This document shows, piece after piece, positions 17,499-29,481 of a DNA stretch of 64,000 nt. The position numbers and the translations under genes are program-made. Location of the stretch: assembly GCA_030695205.1 (NCBI GenBank), contig JAUYTN010000038.1:1-64000 (forward strand). Reading direction: 5' to 3'. The notes beneath the pieces were generated by a model that worked only from the letters and a program-made list of their open reading frames with translations, searched no databases and was not told where the DNA came from. The DNA comes from Burkholderiaceae bacterium (GTDB lineage Bacteria; Pseudomonadota; Gammaproteobacteria; Burkholderiales; Burkholderiaceae_C). How positions within the stretch are numbered: the first letter of the stretch is position 1; every line of letters starts with the position of its first letter.

Positions 17499-19526
17499 TT
17501 ACTTAGCGAGCCAGACGAAATACGTCAGGAACAAAAACAGCCCCGCAATCATCAGCAAAGCATAGTGGTAGAGATAGCCCGTCTGCATGTAGCGCACCGC
17601 GCGAGACACCAGAGAAACGATCTTCCAGCTGGCATTGACCAGGCCACCCTCTATCACACCTTGGTCACCACCTTTCCACAGCCCGATGCCCAAACCGCGC
17701 GCGGATTTAGCCAGCACGTGCTCATTGAACCAATCCAGGTAGTACTTGTTTTCCAGCAAGGTGTACAAGGGCATCATTGTCTTTTTGCATGCCGCAGGCA
17801 GCGCCGGATTGATCATGTACATGTACCAGGCAGAAACCACCCCGGCCAGAGCCAGCCAGAAAGGTGCGGTCACGAAGGCATGCATGGCCAACTCCGTGGG
17901 TCCATGGATAAGCTCCTTCAGCTTGAGCATGGCAGGGTGCAAAGCGTGGTTGACATGGATGGCATCAGCCAGGAAGTCGCCAAACAACATTGGCATGACC
18001 GTGATAAACCCAATGACCACGGAAGGAATGGCCAGCAACACCAGCGGAACGGTCACCACCCAGGGGGATTCGTGCGGTTTGTCGGCCCCATGGGAGTCAC
18101 CATGATCGCCGTGTCCGTGGCCATGGTGAGCGTCCGGATTGAGGTGGTAGCGCTCCTCGCCGTGGAACACAAGGAAATACATGCGAAACGAGTAGAAAGC
18201 AGTGACGAACACACCAGCCAGCACGGCAAAGTACGCAAAACCTGCCGCTGGTAACTGACTGGCATGGACCCCCTCGATGATGCTGTCCTTGGAGAAGAAA
18301 CCGGAAAACAACGGTGTGCCAATCAGTGCGAGCGATCCGAGCAACGAGGTGATCCACGTAATGGGCATATATTTACGCACGCCGCCCATCCAACGGATAT
18401 CCTGGTTGTGGTGCAAGCCCATGATTACCGAACCAGCCCCCAGGAACAATAGGGCCTTGAAGAAGGCGTGGGTCATCAAATGAAACACAGCCACAGAATA
18501 TGCAGATGCGCCGAGTGCAACGGTCATGTACCCCAGCTGTGAAAGTGTCGAGTACGCCACCACGCGTTTGATGTCGTTTTGGATGATGCCCATGAACCCC
18601 ATGAACAACGCCGTGATGGCACCAATGATCAGGATGAAATTGAGGGCGCTGTCGCTGAGTTCAAACAGCGGTGACATCCGAGCCACCATGAAAATACCGG
18701 CTGTCACCATGGTAGCGGCATGGATGAGTGCCGAAATCGGTGTGGGACCTTCCATGGAGTCTGGCAACCACACATGAAGCGGAAACTGCGCCGACTTGCC
18801 CATCGCACCGATGAACAAACATATACAGATAACCGTGACCAACATCCACCCTGTACCAGGCAGTGTCAATGCAGACAGTGAGTCGGCCTTTGCAAAAATC
18901 TCTGTGTAATTCAGAGACCCTGTGTAAGCCACGATGAGACCGATACCCAAAATGAAGCCAAAGTCACCCACCCGGTTGACCAAAAATGCCTTCATGTTGG
19001 CAAAAATTGCGGTTGGCTTGTTGTACCAAAAACCAATCAGCAGGTACGACACCAGTCCGACAGCTTCCCACCCAAAAAACAACTGGAGCAAGTTGTTGCT
19101 CATCACCAGCATGAGCATCGAAAACGTGAACAACGATATGTAGGAGAAGAAGCGGTTGTAGCCATCGTCCTCCTCCATGTAGCCGATCGTGTAGATGTGC
19201 ACCATCAGCGACACAAAAGTCACCACACACATCATCATGGCGGTGAGTCCGTCCACCATGAAGCCTATTTCCATCTTCAAACCACCGACCACCATCCATT
19301 CATAAATGGTCTCGTTGAAACGGGCACCATTCAGGGCAACATCCCTGAACGTCATCACCGACAGCACAAAGGCGACTGCGACCCCCAGGATGGTCAAAGA
19401 ATGGGCGAGACGGCGACCCACCCAATTCCCGCCAAACTTGGTACCAAAAATGCCAGCCAGCAAAGATCCGACCAACGGCGCCAGGGGCACCGCCAGCAGG
19501 GTACCGGCAGATAACGTAGTGCTCAT
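17499..19526 (-). CDS. nuoL: NADH-quinone oxidoreductase subunit L
   Basis: Distal antiporter-like subunit of complex I, 675 residues. It has the usual run of helices, the block SAQFPLHVWLPDSMEGPTP and the C-terminal amphipathic arm that lies along the membrane domain. A His-rich loop (HHGHGHGDHGDSHG, about residues 460-475) is present, as in many proteobacterial NuoL proteins. Gap of 19 bp from nuoK and 13 bp to nuoM. Confidence 0.97.
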   Translation of the reverse strand: MSTTLSAGTLLAVPLAPLVGSLLAGIFGTKFGGNWVGRRLAHSLTILGVAVAFVLSVMTFRDVALNGARFNETIYEWMVVGGLKMEIGFMVDGLTAMMMCVVTFVSLMVHIYTIGYMEEDDGYNRFFSYISLFTFSMLMLVMSNNLLQLFFGWEAVGLVSYLLIGFWYNKPTAIFANMKAFLVNRVGDFGFILGIGLIVAYTGSLNYTEIFAKADSLSALTLPGTGWMLVTVICICLFIGAMGKSAQFPLHVWLPDSMEGPTPISALIHAATMVTAGIFMVARMSPLFELSDSALNFILIIGAITALFMGFMGIIQNDIKRVVAYSTLSQLGYMTVALGASAYSVAVFHLMTHAFFKALLFLGAGSVIMGLHHNQDIRWMGGVRKYMPITWITSLLGSLALIGTPLFSGFFSKDSIIEGVHASQLPAAGFAYFAVLAGVFVTAFYSFRMYFLVFHGEERYHLNPDAHHGHGHGDHGDSHGADKPHESPWVVTVPLVLLAIPSVVIGFITVMPMLFGDFLADAIHVNHALHPAMLKLKELIHGPTELAMHAFVTAPFWLALAGVVSAWYMYMINPALPAACKKTMMPLYTLLENKYYLDWFNEHVLAKSARGLGIGLWKGGDQGVIEGGLVNASWKIVSLVSRAVRYMQTGYLYHYALLMIAGLFLFLTYFVWLAK

Positions 19527-19545
19527 GTCAGTGAAATTCCTGGAG

Positions 19546-19857
19546 TCAGCCCTTGAGCTCGTTGAGCTCGTCGACGTTGATAGAAGCCTTGTTTCTGAAC
19601 AGCAAGACCAAGATAGCCAGTCCGATGGCTGACTCTGCTGCAGCGACGGTCAAGATAAAAAACACGAACACCTGTCCGTGCATATCACCCAAGTAATGCG
19701 AAAACGCGACGAAGTTCATGTTCACAGCCAGCAGCATCAGCTCAATGGCCATGAGCAACACAATGAGGTTTTTTCTGTTCAGAAAAATACCGGTCACAGA
19801 AATGGCGAACAACAACGCACCTAACACAAGAAAATGTCCCAGTGTGAGACTCATCAT
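19546..19857 (-). CDS. nuoK: NADH-quinone oxidoreductase subunit K
   Basis: Small three-helix membrane subunit of complex I, 103 residues. The conserved membrane Glu residues lie in [19 protein letters not shown] and [13 protein letters not shown]. It overlaps nuoJ by 4 bp, indicating translational coupling. Confidence 0.97.
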   Translation of the reverse strand: MMSLTLGHFLVLGALLFAISVTGIFLNRKNLIVLLMAIELMLLAVNMNFVAFSHYLGDMHGQVFVFFILTVAAAESAIGLAILVLLFRNKASINVDELNELKG

Positions 19858-20510
19858 GATGCGGCTCCCCCGGCTTTGGCTTGTGCGCCAGCAACATCCG
19901 ACTCGCGTGGCTGTACCGCATCCATGGATACCAGGACCATGCGATCTTTGGCGCGGACCCTAACTTGTAAACTCGGATTGATTGCCTTGCTGTCTTTGCG
20001 CTGACGCAGCGTCAACGCGATGGCGGCCACCATAGCAACCAGCAGAATCACCGCAGCCGCCTGTATAGGGTACAAATATTCGGTGTACAGAAGCAGTCCG
20101 AGCGCATGCGTGTTCGAGACCGGTGCATCTCCGCTTGCCACAACATCTACCGGTGGCGTCACCGTGGGGAAACCAGCCCACAAGACGACTGCCAGCTGCG
20201 CTGCGACCAAACCACCAAGAACCAGCGCCGTGGGAACGTGCCGCCAGAATCCGGCGCGCACATGGTCCATCCTGACGTCCAGCATCATCACCACGAACAG
20301 AAAGAGCACCATCACTGCACCGAGGTACACAAGCACCAGTGTCAAGCCCAGGAACTCAGCCTTCAGTATCAGCCAAATAGCGGCAGCTTGAGAAAACGCC
20401 AGCATGAGGTACAAAACAGCATGCACAGGGTTTCGGGCAGTGATTACGCGCAGCGACGCAAACAACAACACCGACGCGAACAGATAGAAAAAACCGGTTT
20501 GGTAATCCAT
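19854..20510 (-). CDS. nuoJ: NADH-quinone oxidoreductase subunit J
   Basis: Membrane subunit of complex I, 218 residues with five helices. The block [19 protein letters not shown] is the NuoJ signature around the conserved third helix. The C-terminal tail beyond the last helix is long and hydrophilic. It starts 12 bp after nuoI and overlaps nuoK by 4 bp. Confidence 0.97.
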   Translation of the reverse strand: MDYQTGFFYLFASVLLFASLRVITARNPVHAVLYLMLAFSQAAAIWLILKAEFLGLTLVLVYLGAVMVLFLFVVMMLDVRMDHVRAGFWRHVPTALVLGGLVAAQLAVVLWAGFPTVTPPVDVVASGDAPVSNTHALGLLLYTEYLYPIQAAAVILLVAMVAAIALTLRQRKDSKAINPSLQVRVRAKDRMVLVSMDAVQPRESDVAGAQAKAGGAAS

Positions 20511-20522
20511 GGTGCATTAATC

Positions 20523-21032
20523 TCAGCGGTACGGCGCATCGGCCGCTTTGGCCCGGGCGATTTCGGGTTCATACCTGTCCCCAACCGCAAGGAGCATTTC
20601 TTTGGTGAAGTACAGGTCACCCCGCTTCTCACCGTGATATTCCAAAACGTGGGTTTCCACGATGGAATCGACAGGACAGCTTTCTTCGCAAAATCCGCAA
20701 AAGATGCACTTGGTCAGGTCAATGTCATAGCGGGTGGTTCTGCGGCTTCCATCCTCCCGGACATCCGACTCAATAGTAATGGCCATTGCCGGACACACAG
20801 CCTCACACAGCTTGCAAGCAATACAGCGCTCCTCGCCGTTTTCGTAACGTCGCAATGCATGCAAACCCCGAAAACGGGGTGACAAAGGGGTTTTTTCTTC
20901 CGGAAACTGGAGGGTAACCTTCCCCTTGAAGGCATAGCGTCCTGTCAACGCCATACCTTTGAGCAACTCCACCAAGAGAAAACTCTTGAAGAAATCCCTG
21001 AAGGAAAACGGAGCAATGGTTGCAGCACTCAT
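20523..21032 (-). CDS. nuoI: NADH-quinone oxidoreductase subunit I
   Basis: Peripheral-arm subunit that carries two [4Fe-4S] clusters (N6a/N6b). The two motifs [12 protein letters not shown] and [12 protein letters not shown] are complete. 169 residues from the start at 21032 ([11 protein letters not shown]). The longer open frame upstream runs back into nuoH and is rejected. Gap of 11 bp from nuoH. Confidence 0.97.
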   Translation of the reverse strand: MSAATIAPFSFRDFFKSFLLVELLKGMALTGRYAFKGKVTLQFPEEKTPLSPRFRGLHALRRYENGEERCIACKLCEAVCPAMAITIESDVREDGSRRTTRYDIDLTKCIFCGFCEESCPVDSIVETHVLEYHGEKRGDLYFTKEMLLAVGDRYEPEIARAKAADAPYR

Positions 21033-21043
21033 ACGATTCCGCC

Positions 21044-22126
21044 TTATTTCCAAATATTCCATGGAGAGTGCATCAACGCACCTACCAACAGAAGCCAAAC
21101 CAAGGTCACTGGTATGAAGATTTTCCAGCCTAGGCGCATGATCTGGTCGTAGCGGAAGCGGGGGAATGTCGCCCTTACCCACAGGAACAAAGAAACCACA
21201 AAGAACGTCTTGACTCCCAGCCAGATCCAACCGGGAATCCAGGCGAACAACTGGCTGTCGATAGGGGCCTGCCACCCGCCAAGGAACATCAGCACGGCGA
21301 GGATAGACACCAACCACATGCTAGCGTACTCAGCAAGGAAGAAAATGGCGAACCCCATACCCGAGTACTCAACCATATGGCCAGCCACGATCTCGGCCTC
21401 ACCCTCGACCACGTCAAACGGGTGGCGATTGGTTTCAGCTATGCCAGAGATGATGTACACCACAAAAATCGGCAACAGCGGCAACCAGTTCCATGACAGG
21501 AAAGTGAGCCCCATGTCGGCACCCATTCCCTTCCCTTGGCTAGCCACGATCTCTACCAAGTTCAGACTCCCTGACACCATAACCACCACCAGGAAGCAGA
21601 ATCCAATAGCGATTTCATAACTCACCATCTGAGCAGAGGCTCTCAATGCCCCCAAAAACGCATACTTGGAGTTGGATGCCCAGCCAGCAATGATTACCCC
21701 ATACACCTCGATAGAGGTAATCGCCAGCACCACCAAAAGGCCTGCATTCACATTGGCCAGGACCACATCCGGTCCAAATGGAATAGCCACCCAAGCCGCC
21801 AAAGCCGGCATGATAGCCATCACCGGGCCCAACACAAACAACCCCTTGGCAGCGGCGGATGGTTGAATCAATTCCTTTGTCAGAAGCTTGACCGCATCGG
21901 CAATTGGTTGCAGCAAACCCATTGGACCCACCCGGTTGGGACCGAGACGAACCTGCATCCAGGCCAGCAGCTTGCGCTCCCAAAGGGTCAGATACGCAAC
22001 CGCACCCATCAAAGGAGCGAGCAACACCACAATTTTGAGAAGAATCCAAAGAACGGGCCAGGCAGCGCCCGTCCACCAGGATGCCGCTACCAGACCCAGA
22101 CCGCCGTTGTAGATACTATCAATCAT
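21044..22126 (-). CDS. nuoH: NADH-quinone oxidoreductase subunit H
   Basis: Membrane subunit at the quinone-site junction, 360 residues with about eight helices. Conserved features include the loop [22 protein letters not shown] and [19 protein letters not shown]. It overlaps nuoG by 4 bp. Confidence 0.97.
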   Translation of the reverse strand: MIDSIYNGGLGLVAASWWTGAAWPVLWILLKIVVLLAPLMGAVAYLTLWERKLLAWMQVRLGPNRVGPMGLLQPIADAVKLLTKELIQPSAAAKGLFVLGPVMAIMPALAAWVAIPFGPDVVLANVNAGLLVVLAITSIEVYGVIIAGWASNSKYAFLGALRASAQMVSYEIAIGFCFLVVVMVSGSLNLVEIVASQGKGMGADMGLTFLSWNWLPLLPIFVVYIISGIAETNRHPFDVVEGEAEIVAGHMVEYSGMGFAIFFLAEYASMWLVSILAVLMFLGGWQAPIDSQLFAWIPGWIWLGVKTFFVVSLFLWVRATFPRFRYDQIMRLGWKIFIPVTLVWLLLVGALMHSPWNIWK

Positions 22127-24252
22127 GCGAACGTCTCCGAGAGACCAGCCGCCTTGCCGTCAGCCGTTGCTTGCAACGACGGCGAGCGGCGCACCAGGGG
22201 ATCCAGTTGATACATGCCGACGGACACAGGCTGACCGCTGACAGCACGAATCTGTAGTGGTGTTTTCCGGGATGGGACCACTGGCCCCAAAGGAATCAAC
22301 TCACCAGACGCAGCACCAGGCAAAGCGGCCTGGAGAACTTCAGCGGATGACTCAAAAGCCATATTCCCCACCCCTAGCATTTCCCCCAACACCCGGAGCA
22401 CTTTCCATGCGGGACGAGTTTCCCCGAGTGGTTTGACCACCGCATGAAAGGACTGCAACCGCCCCTCAGCATTCACAAATGAGCCTGCCGTTTCTGAAAA
22501 CGGCGACACGGGCAGCAGCACATCGCTGCAGTCCAAGTTTGTCCGAAACGGGCTCATGGTGACCACCATCTGAGACTTGGCAATGGCGGCAGTAGCATGC
22601 TCACCTCTGCTCGTGTCCCGACCAGGCTCCACCTGCAGCAGCAGGGCCGCTTTAAGACCACCGGAAAGCATTTGTCCGGCATCCAACCCGCCCCGCACTG
22701 GCTGCGCCTTGACAATCTGTGCCCCCACTGTGTTGGCTGCCTCACACAGATAACCGACAGACGCACCTACCCTCTGGCCAATCCAATGGGCCAATGTCAG
22801 CAGCGTTTCGGCATCCGGGTGGTGGGCTGCGGTATTCCCCAGCAATATGGTTTTGGAATCACCGGACATCAGAGACTCGGCCACAGCCAAAGACGCATCA
22901 TCTGGCTTGATGTCCGCAGGCGCATCAATCCCTTGCAAAGATGCCACAGCCGCTGCAAGTTTCGCCAGCCAAAGCGTCCAGTCTTTGGAGTCAAGCACGT
23001 CAAACGACGCAACTGACATGGCCCAATCATTGTGGCTGTTGTGCAAGACGTGCAAGCGCGCACCGTGGCGCACAGCTTTGCGAAGCCTCAGCGCAAACAA
23101 GGGATGGTCTTTACGCAAGTTGGAGCCAATCACCAGGGCACGAGACACCTGGGACAGTGAGGCGATGGTGGTGCCCAGCCACTGGCTAGAGCCACTGGGA
23201 AGGAATTCCGAACGCCGCAGTCGATGGTCAATGTTGTCTGAACCAAGACCCCGCACCAATGAAGCCGCTAGGAAGAGCTCCTCGACGGTGGAGTGGGGGC
23301 TGGCCAGGCATCCTATGGACTCGGCCCCATGGGATTTTGCAATGTCATGCAGACCATTGGCCACGTACTCCAAAGCAACCTGCCAAGTGACTTCTTTCCA
23401 CTCGCCGCCCTGCTTGATCATGGGCCGAGTAAGTCGCTCTGAGGAATTCAGGGCTTCATAAGAAAAACGGTCACGGTCCGCTATCCAACACTCGTTGACG
23501 GCCTCATTTTCGAAGGGAACCACACGCATTACCCGATGGTTTTTGACCTGAACGACCAAATTGGCACCCGTGGAATCGTGTGGACTAATGGACTTGCGCC
23601 GGGACATTTCCCATGTCCGTGCGCTGTAGCGAAACGGCTTGCTGGTCAATGCACCGACGGGGCACAGGTCAATCATGTTGCCCGACAGCTCGGAATCAAC
23701 GCTTTGGCCGACAAATGTCTCGATTTCGGAGTGCTCCCCCCGATGAGACATTCCGAGCTCCATCACCCCTGCGATTTCCTGACCGAACCGAACGCACCGT
23801 GTGCAGTGGATGCAACGGCTCATCTCTTCCATCGAAATCAGAGGTCCGACAGACTTATGAGGAACGACCCTTTTGTCTTCCTCGTACCGCGATCCAGACG
23901 AACCATACCCCACCGCCAGATCCTGGAGCTGGCATTCACCCCCCTGATCACAAATGGGGCAATCCAAAGGATGGTTGATAAGCAGAAACTCCATCACCGA
24001 CTGCTGCGCTTTGATGGCCTTGTCGCTCTTGGTTCTGACCACCATGCCCTGCGTCACGGGTGTCGCGCAAGCCGGCATGGGCTTGGGCGCCTTTTCAACC
24101 TCCACCAGACACATGCGGCAGTTGGCCGCAATGGATAGTTTCTTGTGGTAACAGAAGTGAGGGACGTACACACCCGCTTGCTCGGCAGCATGCATCACCA
24201 TGCTGCCCGGTGCCACTGACACCTTCTGACCATCGAGTTCGATATCTACCAT
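22123..24252 (-). CDS. nuoG: NADH-quinone oxidoreductase subunit G
   Basis: Iron-sulfur subunit of the peripheral arm, 709 residues from [11 protein letters not shown]. The N-terminal ferredoxin-like domain has the [2Fe-2S] cysteines (FCYHKK, NCRMC, PAC). Next are the His-Cys cluster [15 protein letters not shown] and CIHCTRC, followed by a molybdopterin-oxidoreductase-like domain that has no catalytic role in complex I. An upstream in-frame start would add 12 residues overlapping nuoF and is not favoured. The gene begins 2 bp after the nuoF stop. Confidence 0.96.
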   Translation of the reverse strand: MVDIELDGQKVSVAPGSMVMHAAEQAGVYVPHFCYHKKLSIAANCRMCLVEVEKAPKPMPACATPVTQGMVVRTKSDKAIKAQQSVMEFLLINHPLDCPICDQGGECQLQDLAVGYGSSGSRYEEDKRVVPHKSVGPLISMEEMSRCIHCTRCVRFGQEIAGVMELGMSHRGEHSEIETFVGQSVDSELSGNMIDLCPVGALTSKPFRYSARTWEMSRRKSISPHDSTGANLVVQVKNHRVMRVVPFENEAVNECWIADRDRFSYEALNSSERLTRPMIKQGGEWKEVTWQVALEYVANGLHDIAKSHGAESIGCLASPHSTVEELFLAASLVRGLGSDNIDHRLRRSEFLPSGSSQWLGTTIASLSQVSRALVIGSNLRKDHPLFALRLRKAVRHGARLHVLHNSHNDWAMSVASFDVLDSKDWTLWLAKLAAAVASLQGIDAPADIKPDDASLAVAESLMSGDSKTILLGNTAAHHPDAETLLTLAHWIGQRVGASVGYLCEAANTVGAQIVKAQPVRGGLDAGQMLSGGLKAALLLQVEPGRDTSRGEHATAAIAKSQMVVTMSPFRTNLDCSDVLLPVSPFSETAGSFVNAEGRLQSFHAVVKPLGETRPAWKVLRVLGEMLGVGNMAFESSAEVLQAALPGAASGELIPLGPVVPSRKTPLQIRAVSGQPVSVGMYQLDPLVRRSPSLQATADGKAAGLSETFA

Positions 24253-24254
24253 GT

Positions 24255-25616
24255 TCAGTGCTCTCTGACGGTGTTCGAAACCAAACATGACTTGTTCGCG
24301 ATGTGGTGCTCAAACTCATGCCTGAAATGCTTGATCATGGCTCTAACCGGCATGGCCGCAGCATCACCCAACGCGCAAATCGTACGCCCTTGAATGTTGT
24401 CCGAAACAGTATTCAACAACTCCAAGTCACTGGCGCGCCCCTGGCCGTGTTCGATGCGGTTCACTACCCGCCACAACCAACCAGTACCTTCACGACAGGG
24501 AGTACATTGGCCACAGGATTCGTGCATGTAAAAGTAGGAAAGCCTCAACAGGCAATTCACCATGCAACGTGTGTCGTCCATGACAATCACTGCGCCAGAA
24601 CCTAACATCGAGCCCGCTTTGGATATGGAGTCGTAGTCCATATCGGTGCTCATCATGATGTCAGCTGGCAAAACAGGCATGGAAGAACCACCGGGAATTA
24701 CAGCCTTCAGCTTGCGGCCAGGGCGCATTCCACCCGCCAGCTCCAACAGTTTGGCAAATGGCGTGCCCATAGGGACTTCGTAGTTTCCTGGGCGCTGTAC
24801 ATCACCGCTGACGGAAAATATCTTGGTACCACCGTTGTTGGGTTTTCCGCAGGCCAGGTAAGCCGCGCCACCATTCCGAATAATCCAAGGAACCGCGGCA
24901 AAGGTTTCGGTGTTATTGATCGTGGTGGGCTTACCGTAAAGACCGAAACTGGCGGGAAAAGGCGGCTTGAAACGGGGCTGCCCCTTCTTGCCTTCCAGCG
25001 ACTCCAGGAGTGCGGTTTCTTCGCCGCAAATGTATGCTCCGAACCCGTGAGCGGCATGCAGTTGAAAACTGAAAGAGCTACCGAAGATAGAAGACCCTAG
25101 ACAACCTGCTTCTCTGGCTTCTTCAATAGCCGCCTCAAACCGTTGGTAGGTGGCGAAAATCTCCCCGTGGATGTAGTTGTACCCCACGCTGATGCCCATG
25201 GCGTAAGCAGCGATCGCCATGCCTTCGATGACGATGTGGGGATTGAACTGAAGAATATCCCGGTCTTTGCAGGTACCCGGCTCACCCTCGTCGGAATTGC
25301 AAACCAAATATTTTTGACCAGGGAACTGCCGCGGCATGAAGCTCCACTTCAGGCCAGTGGGAAAACCAGCCCCCCCACGGCCCCTGAGCGCAGATTCTTT
25401 CAGCGCAGCAATAACCTCGTCCTGCGTCATCCCAGGCCCCCCATCGGCACCCAGGATTTTCTTCAACGCCTGATAGCCACCCCGAGCCACGTAGTCGTTC
25501 AGGTGCCAGTTGTCACCGGACAAATCTGCCATGATTTGCGGGTTGATGTGTCGACCATGAAAACAAGTCTCTACACCTGTCGCTGCGAACTGCGCCAACA
25601 CCTCGGATGCACTCAT
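24255..25616 (-). CDS. nuoF: NADH-quinone oxidoreductase subunit F
   Basis: NADH-binding flavoprotein subunit, 453 residues. The FMN/NADH glycine-rich motif [10 protein letters not shown] is followed by [10 protein letters not shown], the NAD-binding [14 protein letters not shown] and the [4Fe-4S] N3 ligands in [12 protein letters not shown]. It overlaps nuoE by 4 bp. Confidence 0.97.
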   Translation of the reverse strand: MSASEVLAQFAATGVETCFHGRHINPQIMADLSGDNWHLNDYVARGGYQALKKILGADGGPGMTQDEVIAALKESALRGRGGAGFPTGLKWSFMPRQFPGQKYLVCNSDEGEPGTCKDRDILQFNPHIVIEGMAIAAYAMGISVGYNYIHGEIFATYQRFEAAIEEAREAGCLGSSIFGSSFSFQLHAAHGFGAYICGEETALLESLEGKKGQPRFKPPFPASFGLYGKPTTINNTETFAAVPWIIRNGGAAYLACGKPNNGGTKIFSVSGDVQRPGNYEVPMGTPFAKLLELAGGMRPGRKLKAVIPGGSSMPVLPADIMMSTDMDYDSISKAGSMLGSGAVIVMDDTRCMVNCLLRLSYFYMHESCGQCTPCREGTGWLWRVVNRIEHGQGRASDLELLNTVSDNIQGRTICALGDAAAMPVRAMIKHFRHEFEHHIANKSCLVSNTVREH

Positions 25617-26104
25617 GACTTCACCTCAGTGCTGCTCAACTGGCTGACCAGCGCATCAAGCTTCTCGTTGGTCATGAAACTGCACATGTGCCGATCGTTC
25701 ACCAACATCACCGGCGCGTCTGCGCATGCACCCAAGCACTCGCTTTGCTGCAGCGTGAACAAACCGTCAGGCGTCGACTCGCCCATCTTGATGCCCAGCT
25801 TGGATTCCAGGTGGGCCAATGCCCCCTTCCCGTCGCGCAGCAAGCACGGCAAGTTGGTACACACATTCAACTTGTACTTGCCCACGGGTTGCTGGTTGTA
25901 CATGTTGTAAAACGTGGTGACCTCGTGAACGGCCATCGGCGACATACCCAAGTAAGCCGCCAATTCGCGCTCACTGTCCACGCTGACAAAACCCAACTCA
26001 TCTTGAATGATGGACAGACAAGCCATCACAGCCGATTGGCGCTGATCAGACGGGTATTTCGCAGTTTCGCTGTCACAACGAGTCCATACGGATTTTGAGA
26101 TCAT
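25613..26104 (-). CDS. nuoE: NADH-quinone oxidoreductase subunit E
   Basis: Thioredoxin-like [2Fe-2S] (N1a) subunit, 163 residues. The cluster ligands are the pair in CTNLPC and the pair in ECLGAC. It overlaps both nuoD and nuoF by 4 bp, which indicates tight coupling. Confidence 0.97.
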   Translation of the reverse strand: MISKSVWTRCDSETAKYPSDQRQSAVMACLSIIQDELGFVSVDSERELAAYLGMSPMAVHEVTTFYNMYNQQPVGKYKLNVCTNLPCLLRDGKGALAHLESKLGIKMGESTPDGLFTLQQSECLGACADAPVMLVNDRHMCSFMTNEKLDALVSQLSSTEVKS

Positions 26105-27354
26105 CGATCAATCTCTCCAAAAACAATGTCCATGGTTCCGATGATTGCCACGGCGTCGGCCAGCATATGCCCCTTAGCCATTTCATCCATTGCGGACAGG
26201 TGCGCAAAACCAGGTGCCCTGATCTTCATGCGATAGGGCTTGTTCGCACCATCACTGACAAAGTAGATTCCGAATTCACCTTTGGGGTGCTCCACTGCAG
26301 CATAGGCTTCCCCTTCAGGGACATGGAAACCCTCGGTGAACAGTTTGAAGTGGTGAATCAGCTCTTCCATGTTGGACTTCATGGAGGCCCGCGCTGGTGG
26401 CGCCACTTTGTGGTTGTCGGTGATCACCGGCCCAGGGTTGTTTCTCAGCCAAGCAACACATTGGCGAATGATTTTGTTGGACTGCGCCATTTCCTCCATG
26501 CGCACCAGGTATCTGTCGTAGCAGTCACCTGTGACACCCACGGGCACATCGAAGTCCATGTGGCGGTACACGTCGTAGGGCTGCTTTTTGCGCAGGTCCC
26601 ATGCGATGCCGGACCCACGGAGCATTGGCCCCGTCATTCCCAAACTGAGGGCACGCTCCGGTGTCACCACGCCGATACCCACTGTTCGCTGCTTCCAGAT
26701 TCGGTTGTCAGTCAGCAGGGTGTGGTACTCAGAAAGATACTTTGGAAAACGCTGGGTGAAGTCGTCGATAAAGTCCAACAGAGAACCTTGCCGGTTGGTG
26801 TTCAGATCCTTGATGGCCTGGGCACTGCGCACTTTGTTGCTGCTGTATTGAGGCATGCTATCAGGCAGGTCTCTGTACACGCCTCCTGGCCTGAAATAGG
26901 CTGCATGCATGCGGGCACCGGAAACTGCCTCATACATATCGAACAGGTCCTCGCGCTCCCGAAACGCGTAGATAAGAATGGTCGAACTTCCACAATCGTT
27001 TCCGTGCGAACCCAACCACATTAAGTGGTTCAGCAACCGGGTGATTTCAGAAAACATCACCCGGATGTACTGTGCGCGAATCGGTACGTCGATACCAAGC
27101 AACTTCTCTACCGCGAGGCAGTAGGCGTGCTCGTTGCACATCATGGACACGTAATCCAGACGATCCATGTATGGCAACGACTGGATGTAGGTTTTGTGCT
27201 CAGCCAGCTTTTCAGTGGCGCGGTGCAGCAGGCCAATGTGAGGGTCTGCCCGTTGAACGACTTCACCATCCAACTCCAGAACCAAACGAAGCACACCATG
27301 TGCCGCAGGGTGCTGGGGACCGAAATTCAGCGTGTAGTTTTTGATATCTGCCAT
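26101..27354 (-). CDS. nuoD: NADH-quinone oxidoreductase subunit D
   Basis: The 49-kDa quinone-site subunit, 417 residues. The N-terminus [19 protein letters not shown] and the stretch [25 protein letters not shown] are diagnostic and form part of the quinone pocket. It is a separate gene from nuoC, unlike the nuoCD fusion of enterobacteria. Confidence 0.98.
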   Translation of the reverse strand: MADIKNYTLNFGPQHPAAHGVLRLVLELDGEVVQRADPHIGLLHRATEKLAEHKTYIQSLPYMDRLDYVSMMCNEHAYCLAVEKLLGIDVPIRAQYIRVMFSEITRLLNHLMWLGSHGNDCGSSTILIYAFREREDLFDMYEAVSGARMHAAYFRPGGVYRDLPDSMPQYSSNKVRSAQAIKDLNTNRQGSLLDFIDDFTQRFPKYLSEYHTLLTDNRIWKQRTVGIGVVTPERALSLGMTGPMLRGSGIAWDLRKKQPYDVYRHMDFDVPVGVTGDCYDRYLVRMEEMAQSNKIIRQCVAWLRNNPGPVITDNHKVAPPARASMKSNMEELIHHFKLFTEGFHVPEGEAYAAVEHPKGEFGIYFVSDGANKPYRMKIRAPGFAHLSAMDEMAKGHMLADAVAIIGTMDIVFGEIDR

Positions 27355-27377
27355 GCGATTGATTGCATCAAGACAAC

Positions 27378-28001
27378 TTAATGCAAACCTCCATAGTTTT
27401 CTTCACGCACGATGCGGGGAGTGTTTTCACGTGGCTCTATCGAAACCGGTTCATACACAACACGCTGACGGTCTGCGTCGTACCGCATTTCCACATGCCC
27501 GGACAACGGGAAGTCTTTTCTGAACGGATGACCAATAAATCCATAGTCGGTCAGTATCCGCCTGAGGTCTTCATGCCCATCAAACACGATGCCGTACAGA
27601 TCAAAAGCCTCTCGCTCGTACCACGAGGCAGACGACCAAATGACACACACCGAATCGATTCGCGGGAAATCGTCGTTTTCGCACAAAGCACGCACGCGCA
27701 CCCTGTGATTGAGTTGCACTGACAACAAATGGGCAACGACGGCATACCGCCTGTCCATAGTTTGTCGCCCCTCGTACGCAGAATAATCCACCCCGCAGAG
27801 GTCAACGAGCTGATCGAAGCACAGGCGTTCGTCTGCCTTCAGACACTCCATCACCGCCAGGTAGTCAGCGGCGCTCACGCCAACCGTAACTTCACCCCTT
27901 GCGTCAGTGACTTTGGCAGAGAATTTTCCCAGCACGGATTCAACCAGTCCGCGGAGTTCCTCGGACGAATGTGGGGCGCTCATTGTGGTCGATTGGGACA
28001 T
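27378..28001 (-). CDS. nuoC: NADH-quinone oxidoreductase subunit C
   Basis: The 30-kDa subunit, 207 residues. The signature around [29 protein letters not shown] is intact and the C-terminal tail runs to EENYGGLH. It starts 3 bp after nuoB and ends 23 bp before nuoD. Confidence 0.97.
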   Translation of the reverse strand: MSQSTTMSAPHSSEELRGLVESVLGKFSAKVTDARGEVTVGVSAADYLAVMECLKADERLCFDQLVDLCGVDYSAYEGRQTMDRRYAVVAHLLSVQLNHRVRVRALCENDDFPRIDSVCVIWSSASWYEREAFDLYGIVFDGHEDLRRILTDYGFIGHPFRKDFPLSGHVEMRYDADRQRVVYEPVSIEPRENTPRIVREENYGGLH

Positions 28002-28004
28002 GTG

Positions 28005-28484
28005 TCAGGCGCGTGCAATGGTGTTAGTACGGCGGATTTTTTGCTGCAGCTGGATGATTCCGTACAACAGGGCTTCAGCCGTGGGAGGGCAGCCAGGGAC
28101 GTAGACATCCACCGGAACTACTCGGTCGCAGCCCCTCACTACCGAGTAGCTGTAGTGGTAGTAGCCACCGCCATTCGCGCAAGACCCCATGGACAACACC
28201 CACCGAGGCTCAGCCATTTGGTCGTACACCTTGCGAAGCGCTGGCGCCATTTTGTTGCACAGCGTGCCAGCCACGATCATCAGATCCGCCTGGCGGGGAC
28301 TGGCTCGAAACACCTCAGCACCAAAACGGGCCAAATCGTATCGCGCGGTGGCAGCGTGCATCATTTCGACGGCGCAACACGCCAACCCGAATGTCATAGG
28401 CCAAAGAGAGCCTGTTTTGGCCCAATTAACCACCGAGTCGTAGCTCGTGGTCGCAAAGCCTTCTTTGAATACACCTTCAATCAT
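28005..28484 (-). CDS. nuoB: NADH-quinone oxidoreductase subunit B
   Basis: Carries the N2 [4Fe-4S] cluster that passes electrons to quinone, 159 residues. The tandem cysteines in [11 protein letters not shown] and the further ligands in [11 protein letters not shown] and [12 protein letters not shown] are present. It lies 15 bp after nuoA. Confidence 0.98.
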   Translation of the reverse strand: MIEGVFKEGFATTSYDSVVNWAKTGSLWPMTFGLACCAVEMMHAATARYDLARFGAEVFRASPRQADLMIVAGTLCNKMAPALRKVYDQMAEPRWVLSMGSCANGGGYYHYSYSVVRGCDRVVPVDVYVPGCPPTAEALLYGIIQLQQKIRRTNTIARA

Positions 28485-28499
28485 GGTCGGCTCCTGTCC

Positions 28500-28859
28500 T
28501 TATTCCCAGTCAAGGGCGCCCTTTTTCCACTCGTAGGCAAAGCCAACGACAAGAATTGCCAGAAATACCACGCCAGCCAGGAAGCCGGTCATTCCAATGT
28601 CGGTGAAGGCAACCGCCCAAGGTATCAGAAAAGCAATTTCGAGATCAAACAGAATGAAGAGAATGGCCACTAGGTAATAGCGCACATCGAACTTCATGCG
28701 GGCATCTTCAAACGCTTCGAAGCCGCACTCGTAGGGGGAATTCTTTTCTGCGTCGGGTCTGTTCGGACCAAGAATGAACCCGAGCACTTGAGGGATGACC
28801 CCTATTGCCAAGCCAACCAGAATGAAAATCAGAACCGGTAAATACTGTTCAAGCTCCAT
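28500..28859 (-). CDS. nuoA: NADH-quinone oxidoreductase subunit A
   Basis: First gene of the complex I operon: a three-helix membrane protein of 119 residues with the conserved [20 protein letters not shown] loop. A tRNA-Leu gene ends 43 bp upstream on the same strand, so the operon may be co-transcribed with, or released by processing at, the tRNA. No separate promoter was recognised in that short gap. Confidence 0.97.
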   Translation of the reverse strand: MELEQYLPVLIFILVGLAIGVIPQVLGFILGPNRPDAEKNSPYECGFEAFEDARMKFDVRYYLVAILFILFDLEIAFLIPWAVAFTDIGMTGFLAGVVFLAILVVGFAYEWKKGALDWE

Positions 28860-28902
28860 TCAATGGCTCCGCTGGCGCCTGTGCGCCTTGATTATCCAAT
28901 GT

Positions 28903-28987
28903 TGGTGCCGACGGCGAGACTCGAACTCGCACAGCTTTCGCCACTACCCCCTCAAGATAGCGTGTCTACCAATTTCACCACGTCGGC
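28903..28987 (-). tRNA. tRNA-Leu (anticodon GAG)
   Basis: An 85-nt cloverleaf including an encoded CCA. The acceptor stem is GCCGACG with CGTCGGC. The anticodon stem CTATC/GGTAG (one T-G pair) holds the loop TTGAGGG with anticodon GAG. A class II long variable arm (around TGGCGAAAGCTGT) and the T loop GTTCGAGTC are present. It lies between secG and nuoA on the same strand, a conserved arrangement in beta-proteobacteria. Confidence 0.97.
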
Positions 28988-29109
28988 TGAATGTTCAGTT
29001 GCCAGGGGTAGCCCCTTCCGCATCTGAGCTTTAAATTATAACTGGAAAACCTGCCTTCCCTACCCCGTCTGGCCCTCTCTGACGGGCCCCAATCAAGATG
29101 CGGTTTCTG

Positions 29110-29457
29110 TTACTTCGCTGGAATTTGTGCAGCGCCCGTTGGAGGCACGTCAGGTGCTGCGGGGGTAGCCGCAGGGGCAACAGATTCCAACACACTGCCG
29201 CCTGTGATTGGTTTGACACCGCCCAACGAAGCCAAGACCAAAGTGCTCACCAGAAAAACAGTGGCCAACACAGCAGTGCTGCGGGACAGGAAGTTGGCGC
29301 TTCCGCTCGCACCAAACAAGCTGGCTGAGCCTGCGCCCCCGCCTCCAAACGCTGCACCGGCGTCGGCGCCTTTACCGTGCTGCACCAGAATCAGTCCGAT
29401 CATGACAACCGCAGACACGATTTGAAGAATCTGCATCAGTGTGGATAAAAAGTTCAT
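29110..29457 (-). CDS. secG: Protein-export membrane protein SecG
   Basis: Accessory subunit of the SecYEG translocon, 115 residues. There are two transmembrane helices (about 5-24 and 58-78) separated by the conserved HGKGADAGAAFGGG-type loop, then an Ala/Pro-rich cytoplasmic tail. It sits 24 bp behind tpiA and upstream of the tRNA-Leu gene, all on the minus strand. Confidence 0.96.
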   Translation of the reverse strand: MNFLSTLMQILQIVSAVVMIGLILVQHGKGADAGAAFGGGGAGSASLFGASGSANFLSRSTAVLATVFLVSTLVLASLGGVKPITGGSVLESVAPAATPAAPDVPPTGAAQIPAK

Positions 29458-29481
29458 GCGTTACTCCTTGTGGCTTGTCTG